DNA of 64,000 nt from Rheinheimera texasensis DSM 17496 (lineage in GTDB: Bacteria; Pseudomonadota; Gammaproteobacteria; Enterobacterales; Alteromonadaceae): positions 155,238-219,237 of the forward strand of contig NZ_KL544007.1 in assembly GCF_000711985.1 (NCBI RefSeq). Reading direction: 5' to 3'. The translations under genes and the position numbers were made by a program. The first letter of the stretch is position 1. Each line of letters begins with the position of its first letter. Positions 27,801 through 37,036 of the stretch are shown one piece after another. The notes under the pieces were generated by a model. That model searched no databases and was not told the origin of the DNA. It saw only the letters and a list, made by a program, of their open reading frames with translations.

Positions 27801-27842
27801 CCGGCGCATGTAAAACAAGAAGCTGCGGCTTTGCTGTCGTAA
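24831..27842 (+). CDS. fimV: FimV family polar-localisation/pilus assembly protein
   Basis: This is a 1003-residue inner-membrane protein of the FimV/HubP family, which organises the cell pole and affects type IV pili, motility and chemosensory placement. In order there are a signal peptide (MLLMRILLILFTVNFMTAAWA), an N-terminal FimV domain with the family motif DTLWRLAEQARPDKRVNMYQ (about residues 45-65), a coiled coil (about 150-245), one membrane helix (about 258-279, WILAAALPAALVLFG), a very long acidic Ala/Asp/Glu-rich cytoplasmic region (about 285-955) and a short conserved C-terminal domain (DLVRAYIEIGDADSANHLIKE). Within the acidic region a 17-residue unit beginning FDPDNILSG is repeated near 398 and 426, and DDFDIDAL is also repeated. 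ATG 24831 has AGGGA seven bases upstream; the frame extends to 24717. Confidence 0.93.
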   Translation: MLLMRILLILFTVNFMTAAWAESTARLRGPKEFDTPAVTRLGPLSAQDTLWRLAEQARPDKRVNMYQMMFALYQRNPDAFLDDNFNHLKPGAFLEVPGIRDILAIDPVMAQRKSENDDRVWAEKIRKAAQLKPEDHSAKQVDIAKAQQEITDELNRVEAQQTEQMSDLRDRLGASMANVETIVQENTALKKQLDTVVSELSNVKQQLDKDSEIQTQLQQLLQQQTEMLEQQREQIRKQQEGFNFAETWQNLANSPAGWILAAALPAALVLFGVVLLIRRKSKKAAAAVSAATASPALDPNYKSPLPPLDDSLDFDESSLINLDDSLLNDNLSSGIRLDDDFDRTPARKPAMASFDDDDLLDDHLDLGSDNSKTAGAFGLDDLLDDPLEPPPAPAKAEPFDPDNILSGDALSNLLDADEPAFEAKQAFDPNNILSGNELSSLFDNLADDDDDPDAIFNQALAAQQAKPEVTAEAEPESDLLTDPQVSAAALAFAAAEAAESDELLEEIELDLPGEEPVATSAVALDDDDFDIDALVAQTQAGAGAAAAEPVAAAPLPADDSDDFDIDALLDMTQATEATVPVSAEVESEAPQQAFDSSELEAFAESLAEEQLAVEQTVEDLPVTASEEEALEAAEAFESDELLAADDESGLLDELDEILNEVAEIRAQSQQAKQSLQELELPEDAVTQASADIANAELSLADFSAMLTEPSAEDEPAEAELAPAAVAAAEADAAPADDFIDIEELMLEDGAGTEIEAELAAETAAETEYLSEFAGLEEMATEMPDLGLSDDNSVARVYEGISSVERPSKVLDEYPDLQLDDAEQAAIFPEELIDTAEEPALTAEQSELHQLDDVNFDELLSGLDEFASPVADPLADQHKAAEVLAELEQLQQSQSRYSPETEPVELPDFVNIDKLLAATEDQLEPDAELKTLNIDVGLADFEDLIAADEVGDVDHADGGFAGQLDLVRAYIEIGDADSANHLIKEIMASEAPAHVKQEAAALLS

Positions 27843-27861
27843 GTCGCACTTCCCTCTGACA

Positions 27862-27890
27862 CAAAGCGCTTTCGGGCGCTTTGTTGTTTT
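27862..27890 (+). terminator. Intrinsic terminator after fimV
   Basis: ACAAAGCGC (27862-27870) pairs with GCGCTTTGT (27877-27885), followed by TGTTTTCT, about 20 bases after the fimV stop. Confidence 0.8.
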
Positions 27891-27969
27891 CTGTGGTCTG
27901 GCTTTTGCCGCAGTACGGCGGCTTTGTTATACTCGCCGCCGCTGAATGAGTGGTGCCCTTGGAGTCAGA

Positions 27970-28755
27970 ATGCGTATTGCGATGGGGATTGAGTACGACG
28001 GAACCGGCTATTTCGGCTGGCAACGTCAGCGGGAAGTGAACAGCATTCAGGGCGAGCTGGAAAAAGCCTTGAGCCAGGTCGCTAACGCGCCGGTGGAGAT
28101 TTTTTGCGCCGGACGTACTGACGCCGGCGTGCATGGCACCGGTCAGGTCATTCACTTTGATACTGATGCAGTGCGCGATATGCGCGGCTGGATCATGGGC
28201 ACCAATTCCAACTTGCCGACTGGCATTGCGGTGCGCTGGGCACAGCCGGTACCGGATGACTTTCATGCCCGTTTTTCTGCCACTGCGCGACGTTATCGGT
28301 ACGTGATTTATAACCGAAAATTCCGCCCGGCGATTTTAGGTGCAGGTCTTAGTCATTATCATCAGGAGATTGACGTCAGCCTGATGCAGCAGGCGGCGCC
28401 GGTGCTTTTGGGCGAGCAGGATTTTTCGTCCTTCCGCGCTATTCAATGCCAGTCCAACACACCATTTCGCAACGTGATGCACCTGCAAATCAACAGGTTT
28501 GGCGACTACATTGTGCTGGATATCAAAGCCAATGCGTTTTTGCATCATATGGTGCGCAACATCACCGGCAGCTTATTAGAAGTTGGCATGGGGCGCCGGT
28601 CACCGCAGTGGATTGCCGAATTGCTGGCAGCAAAAGACCGGACTCTGGCCGCTGCGACTGCCAAAGCTGAAGGCCTGTATTTGGTTGATGTCGATTATCC
28701 GGCACATTTTGCTATACCAAAATCGCCGTTAGGCCCGTTATTTTTACCTGATTAA
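27970..28755 (+). CDS. truA: tRNA pseudouridine(38-40) synthase
   Basis: TruA isomerises uridines 38, 39 and 40 in the anticodon arm of many tRNAs. The 261-residue protein starts [20 protein letters not shown]. It has the catalytic aspartate in GRTDAGVHG (Asp51) and the conserved [14 protein letters not shown] and FLHHMVRNI segments. ATG 27970 has GGAG at 27961-27964; an in-frame ATG at 27946 has no such site and would add eight residues not typical of the family. It lies between fimV and accD, the usual gammaproteobacterial order. Confidence 0.97.
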   Translation: MRIAMGIEYDGTGYFGWQRQREVNSIQGELEKALSQVANAPVEIFCAGRTDAGVHGTGQVIHFDTDAVRDMRGWIMGTNSNLPTGIAVRWAQPVPDDFHARFSATARRYRYVIYNRKFRPAILGAGLSHYHQEIDVSLMQQAAPVLLGEQDFSSFRAIQCQSNTPFRNVMHLQINRFGDYIVLDIKANAFLHHMVRNITGSLLEVGMGRRSPQWIAELLAAKDRTLAAATAKAEGLYLVDVDYPAHFAIPKSPLGPLFLPD

Positions 28756-28954
28756 CCGGTGGAACTCTGGCGTTCTGGCCTTGTCGTATCTGCCGGGCGC
28801 ACAGTTGCTGCGCGCAACTACTAAGACCAGTTTTTGGTATTCTGTGTTTGGGCTTTGTGTTTTAATAACCGCCGTTTGCGTCAATTTCGCTGAAATTCTG
28901 TTATTTTCAGCAGAACTGCACAGAAAATAATCGCAGTCAGATATAGGAATTCTT

Positions 28955-29827
28955 ATGAGTTGGTTAGAAAAAATCCTGCCCCGCACTTCGTCATCTGCCC
29001 GTCGCAACATTCCGGAAGGGGTCTGGACCAAATGCACCGCTTGTGACGCAGTCTTATATAAAGCTGATTTGGATCGCCAGTTAGGTGTCTGTCCAAAATG
29101 TGACCATCATATGCGGGTCAGTGCCCGCACGCGCTTAACCCAATTCTTTGATGTCAACACCACTGTTGAACTGGCGGCAGAGCTGGAACCACAAGACGTG
29201 CTGAAATTTAAAGACAGCAAACGTTACAAAGACCGGATTGTCGCCGCACAAAAAGACACCAATGAAAAAGACGCCATGGTGGTGATGCGTGGCTCGCTCA
29301 AAGGCATGCCGGTAGTCGCGGCCAGCTTTGAGTTCGAGTTTATGGGCGGTTCTATGGCGTCTGTGGTCGGTGCCAAGTTTGTCAAAGGCGTCGAGTTTGC
29401 GCTGGAGCACAAAATTCCGTTTATCTGTTTCTCCGCTTCAGGCGGCGCGCGGATGCAGGAGGCCCTGTTCTCGCTGATGCAAATGGCGAAAACCAGCGCC
29501 GCGCTGGCAAAACTGAGCGAAGCCGGCCTGCCGTACATTTCTGTGCTGACTGACCCGACGATGGGTGGGGTGTCGGCCTCACTGGCGATGCTCGGTGATA
29601 TCAATATCGGTGAACCAAAAGCGCTGATCGGTTTTGCCGGTCCACGCGTCATTGAACAGACAGTGCGTGAAAAGCTGCCGGAAGGCTTCCAGCGCAGTGA
29701 ATTCCTGTTAGAGCATGGTGCAATCGACATGATTGTTGACCGTCGGCAAATGCGCGATACAATTGCGCGATTAGTAGCAAAATTCATGCGGCTGCCGGCT
29801 CCGGACCAGGAGCATCGCGTCGCTTAA
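28955..29827 (+). CDS. accD: Acetyl-CoA carboxylase carboxyltransferase subunit beta
   Basis: AccD is the zinc-containing half of the carboxyltransferase that makes malonyl-CoA, working with AccA. The 290-residue protein has the N-terminal four-cysteine zinc ribbon (Cys27, Cys30, Cys46, Cys49) and the crotonase-like core with [12 protein letters not shown] and [16 protein letters not shown]. The start [10 protein letters not shown] is typical. It is separated from folC by only six bases and begins an accD-folC-dedD translationally close group. Confidence 0.98.
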   Translation: MSWLEKILPRTSSSARRNIPEGVWTKCTACDAVLYKADLDRQLGVCPKCDHHMRVSARTRLTQFFDVNTTVELAAELEPQDVLKFKDSKRYKDRIVAAQKDTNEKDAMVVMRGSLKGMPVVAASFEFEFMGGSMASVVGAKFVKGVEFALEHKIPFICFSASGGARMQEALFSLMQMAKTSAALAKLSEAGLPYISVLTDPTMGGVSASLAMLGDINIGEPKALIGFAGPRVIEQTVREKLPEGFQRSEFLLEHGAIDMIVDRRQMRDTIARLVAKFMRLPAPDQEHRVA

Positions 29828-29833
29828 GGCGTT

Positions 29834-31111
29834 ATGACTTCCACTGCGTTACTGCAAAGCCAATCGTGCCACAGCCTGGCAGATTGGCTTTGTTACATTG
29901 AACAATCCCATCCTATTGAAAAAATTGAACTTGGCCTTGGCCGGGTGCAGTCGGTTGCCGAACGTGCTGCGCTGGCGCAATTGCCAGGCATAGTGATTTT
30001 GATTGCTGGCACCAACGGCAAAGGCACCACAGCCCGCACGCTGGAGCAATTATTGCTGGCGCAGGGCCTGAGTGTTGGTGTCTACAGCTCACCCCATTTG
30101 CTGCGGTTTAACGAGCGGCTGCGCATCAATGGCGTCGATGTCGCCGATGAGCTGTGGGTTGAAGGCCTCAAGCAAGTCGAGGCCCTGCGCGCGGATATTG
30201 CGCTGACGTATTTTGAATTCACCACTTTGGCGGCCTTTGCCATCCTGAAATCGCAGGCACCACAGATTTGCCTGATTGAGGTGGGGTTAGGCGGCCGGCT
30301 GGATGCGACCAACATTGTCGATCCGGCGCTGAGCATTATCACTACAGTCGATTTGGATCATCAGGACTGGCTCGGCAATGACCGGGAAACCATAGGCCGG
30401 GAAAAAGCCGGGGTATTCAGAGCGGGTCGGCCGGCAGTGGTGGGGGATTTACAGGTACCGCAGTCAGTTCGGCAGGTCGCCACCGATATTGGTGCAAACC
30501 TAAGCTGCGCCGGTAGCGACTTCCAACTTGATCTGCAGGCACAGACTTTTGCCTGGCATTTTACTGACCAACATTATGAGCATTTACCATTGCCGGGTGT
30601 GCCGGTGCAGAACGTCGCCACTGCCTTGACCGCGCTGGCGCTGCTGGATTTACTGCCGGATGAAAACATTTGCGCACAGGTGCTGGCACAGCTTAGTTTA
30701 CCGGGGCGGATGCAGTGGTTAAGCCGCAAACCAGCTGTGCTGCTGGATGTGGCGCACAATCCGCAATCGGCCGCTTATCTGGCTTCACAGCTGACGCAAT
30801 TAAAGAACGGCTATCGCAGAGTTCAGCTGGTGGTTGGCATGCTCAAAGACAAGGATATCCGCGAAGCGCTGAGCTGTTTTACCGGCCAGGGTTATCACTG
30901 GCATCTGGTGTCTTTGCCCGGTGTGCGGGGCGCCAGCAGCGATCTGCTGCAACAGGCCTTGCCTTCAACTGAACAAAGCTGTCAGTATCCGCAGATGTCC
31001 GACGTGTTGGCAACTATTGCCAGCGCGCCGGCTGATGAATTATTTGTAGTATTTGGATCTTTTGTCACGGTCAGCAGTGTGCTGAGTCTGTGGCCACAGG
31101 AAAATGTATGA
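29834..31111 (+). CDS. folC: Bifunctional folylpolyglutamate synthase / dihydrofolate synthase
   Basis: FolC adds glutamate to dihydropteroate and to folates. The 425-residue enzyme has the Mur-ligase-like P-loop AGTNGKGTTARTLEQL (about residues 57-72), the SSPHLLRFNERLRI substrate segment (about 84-97), the EVGLGGRLDATN motif (about 152-163) and the VDLDHQDWLGND segment (about 175-186). The C-terminal glutamate-binding domain contains LLDVAHNPQSA. The last base pairs overlap the start of dedD (ATGA), which suggests translational coupling. Confidence 0.97.
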   Translation: MTSTALLQSQSCHSLADWLCYIEQSHPIEKIELGLGRVQSVAERAALAQLPGIVILIAGTNGKGTTARTLEQLLLAQGLSVGVYSSPHLLRFNERLRINGVDVADELWVEGLKQVEALRADIALTYFEFTTLAAFAILKSQAPQICLIEVGLGGRLDATNIVDPALSIITTVDLDHQDWLGNDRETIGREKAGVFRAGRPAVVGDLQVPQSVRQVATDIGANLSCAGSDFQLDLQAQTFAWHFTDQHYEHLPLPGVPVQNVATALTALALLDLLPDENICAQVLAQLSLPGRMQWLSRKPAVLLDVAHNPQSAAYLASQLTQLKNGYRRVQLVVGMLKDKDIREALSCFTGQGYHWHLVSLPGVRGASSDLLQQALPSTEQSCQYPQMSDVLATIASAPADELFVVFGSFVTVSSVLSLWPQENV

Positions 31112-31863
31112 CTGCAGTTTTTACCAATCGCCTGATCGGCACCGCTATTCTGATTGTCGCTGCTGTGGTGTTTTTGCCGGATTTACTCGATGGCCGCAAA
31201 CAGGTCAGTAAAGATGATTTTAAAGCCATTCCGGAGCGGCCGGAGTTTGCCGAAGTGGCACAACCTGCGGTCTTTAGTCAGGATCAACATCAGGCAGCAC
31301 AAACCGCTGCGATGACGCCGGTGACGGATAATAGCCCGGTGCTGGATGCGCCGTCTGCGGTAACACCGGCTGAGCAAACGGCCACTGAGCCGGCTGTGCA
31401 AAACGCTGCAACGCCTGCTGGCACGGGCACAGATCCGGATCCAATGACGGATACAAAACCAACGCTGACAGAACAGGCAGTACAAGCGCAGGCCGACATT
31501 AATCAGGCAAAGAATGTGCAGACAGCAACTTTACCGGCCGAGCCTTTACCTGCTGAGAAAACCACCACTGAACAGCCAGCCCCGGTCAAAGTGGAAAAAC
31601 CTCTGTCACAAGCTGCTTATGTCGTCAAAGTGGGTTCATTCAGCAAAGAACAAAATGCCAATGCACTGGTCAGTAAACTCAAAGCTGCCGGACATAACGC
31701 TTTTACCCGTAAAATCGTCAATAGTCAGGGCACCACTATGGTCAGTGTATTAGTCGGTCCGGATCTGAAAAAAGACAAACTCGAAGCAAAATTAACCGAG
31801 TTACAACGGTTGGCGCAGGTGCCGAAGTTGAAGGTCAGCAGTTATCAGCCGGTCGAGAACTAA
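31108..31863 (+). CDS. dedD: SPOR domain cell-division protein DedD
   Basis: DedD is an inner-membrane protein that moves to the division septum through a peptidoglycan-binding SPOR domain. The 251-residue product has a short cytoplasmic start, one membrane helix (about residues 8-24, LIGTAILIVAAVVFLPD), a long low-complexity Ala/Thr/Pro/Gln-rich periplasmic linker (about 50-165) and a C-terminal SPOR domain (about 172-250, starting AAYVVKVGSFSKEQNANAL). ATG 31108 overlaps the folC stop by four bases; a GTG at 31090 lies inside folC. Confidence 0.93.
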   Translation: MTAVFTNRLIGTAILIVAAVVFLPDLLDGRKQVSKDDFKAIPERPEFAEVAQPAVFSQDQHQAAQTAAMTPVTDNSPVLDAPSAVTPAEQTATEPAVQNAATPAGTGTDPDPMTDTKPTLTEQAVQAQADINQAKNVQTATLPAEPLPAEKTTTEQPAPVKVEKPLSQAAYVVKVGSFSKEQNANALVSKLKAAGHNAFTRKIVNSQGTTMVSVLVGPDLKKDKLEAKLTELQRLAQVPKLKVSSYQPVEN

Positions 31864-32046
31864 TAAAATGGTGGGGTTGGCAGCGTGCTTTGGCTGCTGC
31901 CCCGCTTGATATCGCAATGCCGGCCGGTAGCAGCCGGCGGTCACACCAGCGTAAAATTAATGGCGGAATGGCAATTGTCGCTAGGCAGTTCTACACCGTA
32001 TTTGATAGAATGCGCGCCGTCCTCAAGCGTCCTGTTTTGGTAGCAA

Positions 32047-32550
32047 ATGGTTTGGGTTGATTACGCCATTCTGGCAATCATCGGATTATCGACATTGATC
32101 AGTCTAATCCGCGGCTTCGTGAAAGAAGCCATTTCGTTGATCATCTGGGTACTGGCGTTTTTTGTGGCCAGTCATTATTATCCCTATCTCTCCCCGTTTT
32201 TTTCTAATATAGACAATGCTTTAATCCGTAACGCTGTTGCGATTGGTATCCTGTTTGTGTCCTGTCTGCTGCTGGGCGGCCTGCTGAATTTTCTGATTGG
32301 TAAGCTAGTGCAATCCACCGGCTTAAGTGGCACCGACCGGTTGTTAGGCCTGGTTTTTGGCGCCCTGCGTGGCGTGCTGGTGGTCAGCGCCTTATTATTT
32401 TTCCTCGATGCATTTACACCATCGGCCAGCGCCGAGTGGTGGAAAGCGTCAATTTTGATCCCCGAATTCGATTTTATCATTGAGTGGTTTTTCACTTATC
32501 TGAAAGACAACTCGAGTTTTATGCAACAGACATCTGTTCTGACGAGGTAA
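32047..32550 (+). CDS. cvpA: CvpA family membrane protein
   Basis: This 167-residue inner-membrane protein has four predicted helices. In E. coli, CvpA is required for colicin V production and contributes to envelope stress resistance. The start [28 protein letters not shown] carries the conserved acidic residue in the first helix and the RGFVKE loop. It lies immediately before purF, as in E. coli, with six bases between the two genes. The 183 bases between dedD and cvpA hold no gene; a -10-like TAGAAT is present, but I could not place a PurR box there. Confidence 0.94.
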   Translation: MVWVDYAILAIIGLSTLISLIRGFVKEAISLIIWVLAFFVASHYYPYLSPFFSNIDNALIRNAVAIGILFVSCLLLGGLLNFLIGKLVQSTGLSGTDRLLGLVFGALRGVLVVSALLFFLDAFTPSASAEWWKASILIPEFDFIIEWFFTYLKDNSSFMQQTSVLTR

Positions 32551-32556
32551 GGTTCC

Positions 32557-34068
32557 ATGTGTGGTATTGTTGGTATCGTAGGTAAATATCCGGTCAATCA
32601 GGCGTTGTACGATGGCCTCACCGTCTTACAGCATCGCGGCCAGGACGCTGCCGGCATCGTCACGGTGGACCAGAATCGTCTGCGTCTGCGTAAAGCCAAT
32701 GGCCTGGTTAAAGACGTGTTTGAAGCCCGTCATATGCAGCGCCTTGCCGGTAACATCGGCATCGGCCATGTGCGTTACCCAACGGCCGGTTCTGCCAGTA
32801 CTGCCGAAGCGCAGCCGTTTTATGTCAACAGTCCTTTTGGTATCGCTTTGGCGCACAACGGTAATTTAACCAATGCCGACGAAGTCAAAGATCAGCTGTT
32901 TAATGACGCCCGCCGTCACGTCAACACCAATTCAGACTCTGAAGTGCTGCTCAATGCTTTTGCGCATGAGCTGCAATGCGACAATGCCTTACATCTGATG
33001 CCGGATGCTATTTTCCGTGCCGTTTCCAGCGTGCACCGTAAAGTGCGAGGCGGCTATGCTGTGGTGGCCTTAATCATTGGTCATGGCCTGGTGGCGTTTC
33101 GCGATCCAAATGGGATCCGTCCACTGGTGATGGGCAAACGTGAAACTGAACTCGGTACCGAATATATGGTGGCCTCTGAAAGTGTCGCGTTGGATGCGGA
33201 TGGTTTCAGTGTGCTGCGAGACGTGATGCCTGGTGAAGCGGTCTACATTACTGAAGATGGTCAGTTGTTCAGCCAGCAATGTGCAGAGAACCCAACTTAC
33301 ACGCCGTGTATTTTTGAGTATGTGTATTTCGCCCGGCCGGATTCGACCATCGACAACGTGTCTGTTTATGCGTCCCGCGTCAACATGGGGAAAAAGCTCG
33401 GTCAGAAAATCAAAAAAGAATGGGCGCATCTAGATATTGATGTGGTGATCCCAATTCCGGAAACCAGTAACGATGCCGCGCTGCAAATCGCGCACGAGCT
33501 GGGCCTGCCGTATCGTCAGGGTTATGTGAAAAACCGTTATATCGGCCGCACCTTTATTATGCCAGGGCAGGGCGAACGCAAGAAGTCCGTCAAGCGTAAA
33601 CTGAATGCGATTAAGCAAGAATTTAAAGGCAAAAACGTGCTGCTGGTGGATGATTCTATTGTGCGTGGCACGACTTCTGGTCAAATCATTGAAATGGCGC
33701 GTGAAGCCGGTGCCAGCAAGGTGTATTTCGCCTCCGCCGCCCCTGAAATTCGTTTCCCGAACGTGTATGGTATTGATATGCCGTCTGCTAACGAACTGAT
33801 TGCGCATGGCCATGATGTGGAAAGCATCTGCAAAATCATCGGTGCTGATGGTTTGATTTTCCAGTCATTAGAAGATCTGATTGGCGCAGTTCGTGACGAG
33901 AACCCGGCAATCAAGAAGTTTGAAACTTCAGTGTTTGATGGCGTGTATGTTACCAATGACATTTCGCAGGAATATCTGAACCGTCTGGATGCCGCGCGCA
34001 GCGAAGATTCGAAAGCGCTAAAAGCTGCGGCGATGGCTGCTAATCTGGAGCTGTATAACGAAAGTTAA
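32557..34068 (+). CDS. purF: Amidophosphoribosyltransferase
   Basis: PurF makes phosphoribosylamine from PRPP and glutamine, the committed step of purine synthesis. The 503-residue enzyme begins [10 protein letters not shown], with the glutaminase nucleophile Cys2 exposed after removal of Met. The phosphoribosyltransferase half carries the PRPP motif [14 protein letters not shown] (about residues 365-378). There is no propeptide, as in the E. coli type. purM, purN and folD in the same window belong to the same pathway or supply its folate. Confidence 0.98.
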   Translation: MCGIVGIVGKYPVNQALYDGLTVLQHRGQDAAGIVTVDQNRLRLRKANGLVKDVFEARHMQRLAGNIGIGHVRYPTAGSASTAEAQPFYVNSPFGIALAHNGNLTNADEVKDQLFNDARRHVNTNSDSEVLLNAFAHELQCDNALHLMPDAIFRAVSSVHRKVRGGYAVVALIIGHGLVAFRDPNGIRPLVMGKRETELGTEYMVASESVALDADGFSVLRDVMPGEAVYITEDGQLFSQQCAENPTYTPCIFEYVYFARPDSTIDNVSVYASRVNMGKKLGQKIKKEWAHLDIDVVIPIPETSNDAALQIAHELGLPYRQGYVKNRYIGRTFIMPGQGERKKSVKRKLNAIKQEFKGKNVLLVDDSIVRGTTSGQIIEMAREAGASKVYFASAAPEIRFPNVYGIDMPSANELIAHGHDVESICKIIGADGLIFQSLEDLIGAVRDENPAIKKFETSVFDGVYVTNDISQEYLNRLDAARSEDSKALKAAAMAANLELYNES

Positions 34069-34085
34069 TACGGTTTTCGGAAAAC

Positions 34086-34117
34086 AAAAAAGGAGCCTCG
34101 GCTCCTTTTTTGTTTTT
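34086..34117. terminator. Bidirectional terminator between purF and the Yip1-family gene
   Basis: AAAAAAGGAGC (34086-34096) pairs with GCTCCTTTTTT (34101-34111) around loop CTCG, with A/T tracts on both sides. The flanking genes converge. Confidence 0.88.
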
Positions 34118-34125
34118 GGCACAAC

Positions 34126-34725
34126 CTAATGGGTAAACATCGGTGCGAAACCGGAACTCCAGAGGATCGCCGTAGCAGTCAACACACAAACCAGCAGGAT
34201 CAAACCGCAGGTGACCACTGAACTGGCATAAATAAAGCCGCGTTCTTCGGGAATGTGCATCAGGATAGGCACGCCGACGTACAGCAGATAAATCGAATAG
34301 GATAATCCTGCTAAGCCTACCAGCATGACAAACCAGAGTTCAGGGTACAAAGCCGCTAATCCAACCATAAACAACGGGGTCGACGTGTAAGACGCTAACT
34401 CCAGCGTTTGGGTGTAGGTCGGTTCAGAGCCGAAGGTATGCGCCATCCAGTGTGCCAGATAGGCCAGCGCAAAAACACCGCCAATCAACGCGACATACAT
34501 GGCCACAGCCAGCATCGACGCACTTTCAGCGGTCAGGCGGATAGGTTCACCGACGCCGATACTCCAGCCTATGTTGACTGCGGAAAAATATGCACAAATG
34601 GATGGGATGAGAGCGACCAACAGAATGTGGGTCAGACTATATTTTAAACTTTCGTGGCGGTTATCGATGGTGTGCCATTCTTCTTTCGGATGAGCGTATA
34701 AGCCCCATAAGTGGTTTAGAATCAT
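34126..34725 (-). CDS. Yip1 domain membrane protein
   Basis: This is a 199-residue inner-membrane protein with five predicted helices. It matches the Yip1/YohC-like family by its start (NHLWGLYAHPKEEWHTI) and by the spacing of its hydrophobic segments, including SLTHILLVALIPSICAYF and VMLVGLAGLSYSIYLLYVGVP. The function of bacterial members is unknown. It stands alone, convergent with purF and upstream of nothing co-directional within 130 bases. Confidence 0.85.
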   Translation of the reverse strand: MILNHLWGLYAHPKEEWHTIDNRHESLKYSLTHILLVALIPSICAYFSAVNIGWSIGVGEPIRLTAESASMLAVAMYVALIGGVFALAYLAHWMAHTFGSEPTYTQTLELASYTSTPLFMVGLAALYPELWFVMLVGLAGLSYSIYLLYVGVPILMHIPEERGFIYASSVVTCGLILLVCVLTATAILWSSGFAPMFTH

Positions 34726-34859
34726 TTTCGTTATCCTTGTCTACTGCTACAGGTGAGGTCTCAGAGTGACAACGGAACACTCATAAATAAGGTATGGCTA
34801 ACAGACGTAAAGTCGTCAAGTTTGCCTGCAGAGATTACGGATAAAGCACGATTATCGGA

Positions 34860-35618
34860 TCAGATTGGGCTGCCGCTGTGGAATTTAAAATCCGCATCTG
34901 GGCTTTGAATCAGCTCAGCTTCAATTTGCAGAAAATGCTTTAGGCGCGGCTGAATATCTGAGGTGGAGATCTGCTGTGCCAATGTCAGATAATCCTCAAA
35001 ATGCCGCGCTTCGGAGCGCAGCAACGATAAGTAAAATTGCCCCAGTTCGGCATCTACTACTTCGGCGAGTGCGGCAAAACGTTCGCAGGATCGGGCTTCA
35101 ATCAAAGCGCCGCAAATCAGCTTGTCGACCAGAATTTGCGGTTCATGGGTTTTGCAGGCGCTAATCAGACCTTTGGCATAACGGCCGGCGCTGATGTTGG
35201 TGTAAGGAATGCCCCGCGCCTGCATAATTTCCAGCACCTGATAAAAATGATGCAGTTCTTCGCGAATAAGCAGCACCATTTTCTCAATAATATCATTGCT
35301 GTACGACACATCCGGCCGGCCGGCCAGATTGCGGCTTAATTTAACGCTGTTACGTAACGACCCGGCATCGCCAATAAAACGATAGGCAAAATCTTCAAAC
35401 GGCTTTAGCCATTCCAACAGAGCCAAAGAGCCTTCTTTATCAACGGCATATTTGCGCAGCAGCAACATCGCGGTTTGCGCTGCTTTTAATTCACACAGCA
35501 GGTGGTCCTGCAATAACACAGGCAAATTCGCCGGCTCTTTGGCTTTATCAATCCAGGCCTGTGGTGTACGGCATAATAAAAATTGATGGACAGGCGTCAG
35601 CAGTTCGGCGTAATTCAT
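34860..35618 (-). CDS. miaE: tRNA-(ms2io6A)-hydroxylase
   Basis: MiaE is a non-haem diiron oxygenase that hydroxylates the isopentenyl group of ms2i6A37 in tRNAs reading UNN codons. The 252-residue protein has ferritin-like helices with the diiron ligands in EELHHFYQVLEIM, EARSCERFAAL and EARHFEDYL, and the CELKAAQTAMLLLRKY helix near the start. The frame is open to 35666, but ATG 35618 gives the usual start and leaves four bases after the lpxH stop. It therefore appears to be the last gene of a ppiB-lpxH-miaE transcription unit on the minus strand. Confidence 0.92.
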   Translation of the reverse strand: MNYAELLTPVHQFLLCRTPQAWIDKAKEPANLPVLLQDHLLCELKAAQTAMLLLRKYAVDKEGSLALLEWLKPFEDFAYRFIGDAGSLRNSVKLSRNLAGRPDVSYSNDIIEKMVLLIREELHHFYQVLEIMQARGIPYTNISAGRYAKGLISACKTHEPQILVDKLICGALIEARSCERFAALAEVVDAELGQFYLSLLRSEARHFEDYLTLAQQISTSDIQPRLKHFLQIEAELIQSPDADFKFHSGSPI

Positions 35619-35622
35619 CTTT

Positions 35623-36387
35623 TTAATCTGTGTTCTGAGCGTCGGAAAGATTTGGCAGGGCGGCAAAATGCAGTTGCCAGCCGGAAGGTTTTATTTCGAG
35701 ATAGGCACTTTGCTGGTACCAGTCGCCGAGCACGTAACGCCAGGCGGGTCTGTCGTCTGGTAGTTGCAGTTCGTGTACGGCTGGTCTGTGGGTATGACCA
35801 TGGATCAGGTGCTGTACCTGATGCAGCATCAGTACTTTTGGCACTTCTTCCGGTGTGACATCCATGATAAGCGCAGACTTGGCCATTTTGTCGCTGGCGC
35901 TGACGCGGCGGGCTTTACGGCCGAGATGCTGGCGATACCACAGTGGCGTATGCAGGATGAGCCATTGCCACCAGGGCTGATCCCACCAGCGGCGGAATTT
36001 CTGATAACCAAGGTCTAAGGTACAGAGGCTGTCGCCATGCATCAACAGGGTCGGTGTGCCATAAAAATCAACGACAGAATGCGGGGATAACAACTGCATG
36101 CCCGCACGTCCGGCATAACCTTGTTTCAGCAGGAAATCCCGGTTGCCATGGCAGAAATAGACCGGAACGCCGAAATCAGTCAGTTGGCGGATAGCCGTGG
36201 CGACTTGCTGCAATAATGGCTCCGGATTGTCGTCGCCAATCCAGACTTCAAATAAATCGCCAAGAATGTACAGCGCATCTGCGTTTCGTGCCGGTCCGGC
36301 CAGAAAATGCAGAAAGGCCTGAGTAATATCAGGCCTGTCCGGACTTAAGTGCAGATCAGCGATCAGCAGGGTCGAGCGTTCAGCCAT
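35623..36387 (-). CDS. lpxH: UDP-2,3-diacylglucosamine pyrophosphatase
   Basis: LpxH hydrolyses UDP-2,3-diacylglucosamine to lipid X and UMP in lipid A synthesis, at the inner membrane surface. The 254-residue protein is a calcineurin-like metallophosphatase with the metal-binding motifs IADLHLS (residues 9-15), [20 protein letters not shown] and [11 protein letters not shown] 36387 overlaps the end of ppiB by eight bases; the upstream open frame to 36477 lies inside ppiB and is not used. The ppiB-lpxH adjacency with divergent cysS is the conserved gammaproteobacterial arrangement. Confidence 0.97.
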   Translation of the reverse strand: MAERSTLLIADLHLSPDRPDITQAFLHFLAGPARNADALYILGDLFEVWIGDDNPEPLLQQVATAIRQLTDFGVPVYFCHGNRDFLLKQGYAGRAGMQLLSPHSVVDFYGTPTLLMHGDSLCTLDLGYQKFRRWWDQPWWQWLILHTPLWYRQHLGRKARRVSASDKMAKSALIMDVTPEEVPKVLMLHQVQHLIHGHTHRPAVHELQLPDDRPAWRYVLGDWYQQSAYLEIKPSGWQLHFAALPNLSDAQNTD

Positions 36388-36874
36388 GTAATTCGGCTTT
36401 TTCGAGGACAACATTTTCAACCGGCACATCGGCGTGGCCAAATTTGCGGCCGGTCGCGACAGTGCGGATCTTGTCAATCACGTCCATGCCTTCAACCACT
36501 TCGCCAAACACACAATAACCCCAACCACTGGCGTTTTTACCACTGAAGTTCAGGAAACTGTTGTCTGCGACGTTGATAAAAAACTGGCAGGTGGCTGAGT
36601 GTGGGTCATTGGTCCGCGCCATGGCGATAGTGCCTTTTTTGTTGGCAACGCCATTGTCGGCCTCGTTCTGGATTGGGCTTTTGGTTTCTTTTTGTTCCAT
36701 GTCCTGAGTGAAACCGCCACCCTGGATCATAAAACCGTCGATAACGCGGTGGAAGATGGTGCCGTCGTAGAAGCCTTCAGCCACATAAGACTTGAAGTTT
36801 TCAACGGTTTTTGGCGCTTTGTCAGCAAACAGGTTCAGTTTGATCACGCCAAAATTGGTGTGGAAAGTTACCAT
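36380..36874 (-). CDS. ppiB: Peptidyl-prolyl cis-trans isomerase B (cyclophilin)
   Basis: This is a cytoplasmic cyclophilin of 164 residues that catalyses proline isomerisation. It has the signature segments [15 protein letters not shown] (about residues 43-57), [17 protein letters not shown] (about 85-101) and [18 protein letters not shown]. Of two nearby ATG codons, 36874 is preferred over 36880 because GGAG at 36884-36887 is eight bases before it and MVTFHTNFG matches the E. coli start. It is divergent from cysS. Confidence 0.97.
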   Translation of the reverse strand: MVTFHTNFGVIKLNLFADKAPKTVENFKSYVAEGFYDGTIFHRVIDGFMIQGGGFTQDMEQKETKSPIQNEADNGVANKKGTIAMARTNDPHSATCQFFINVADNSFLNFSGKNASGWGYCVFGEVVEGMDVIDKIRTVATGRKFGHADVPVENVVLEKAELHG

Positions 36875-37036
36875 ATTCATATCTCCGGAAAAAATGTCGG
36901 CATAGTTTACCTGAAGCCCCGGCGAACACAAAGCAAGGATAGCCCGGCATCAAGGCTGATGTTACACTGTCACTTTTTAACGGCGATCGTTTAATTTGAT
37001 TTCGCGGCGCCCGGTTGCCACCACTCAGAGGACATT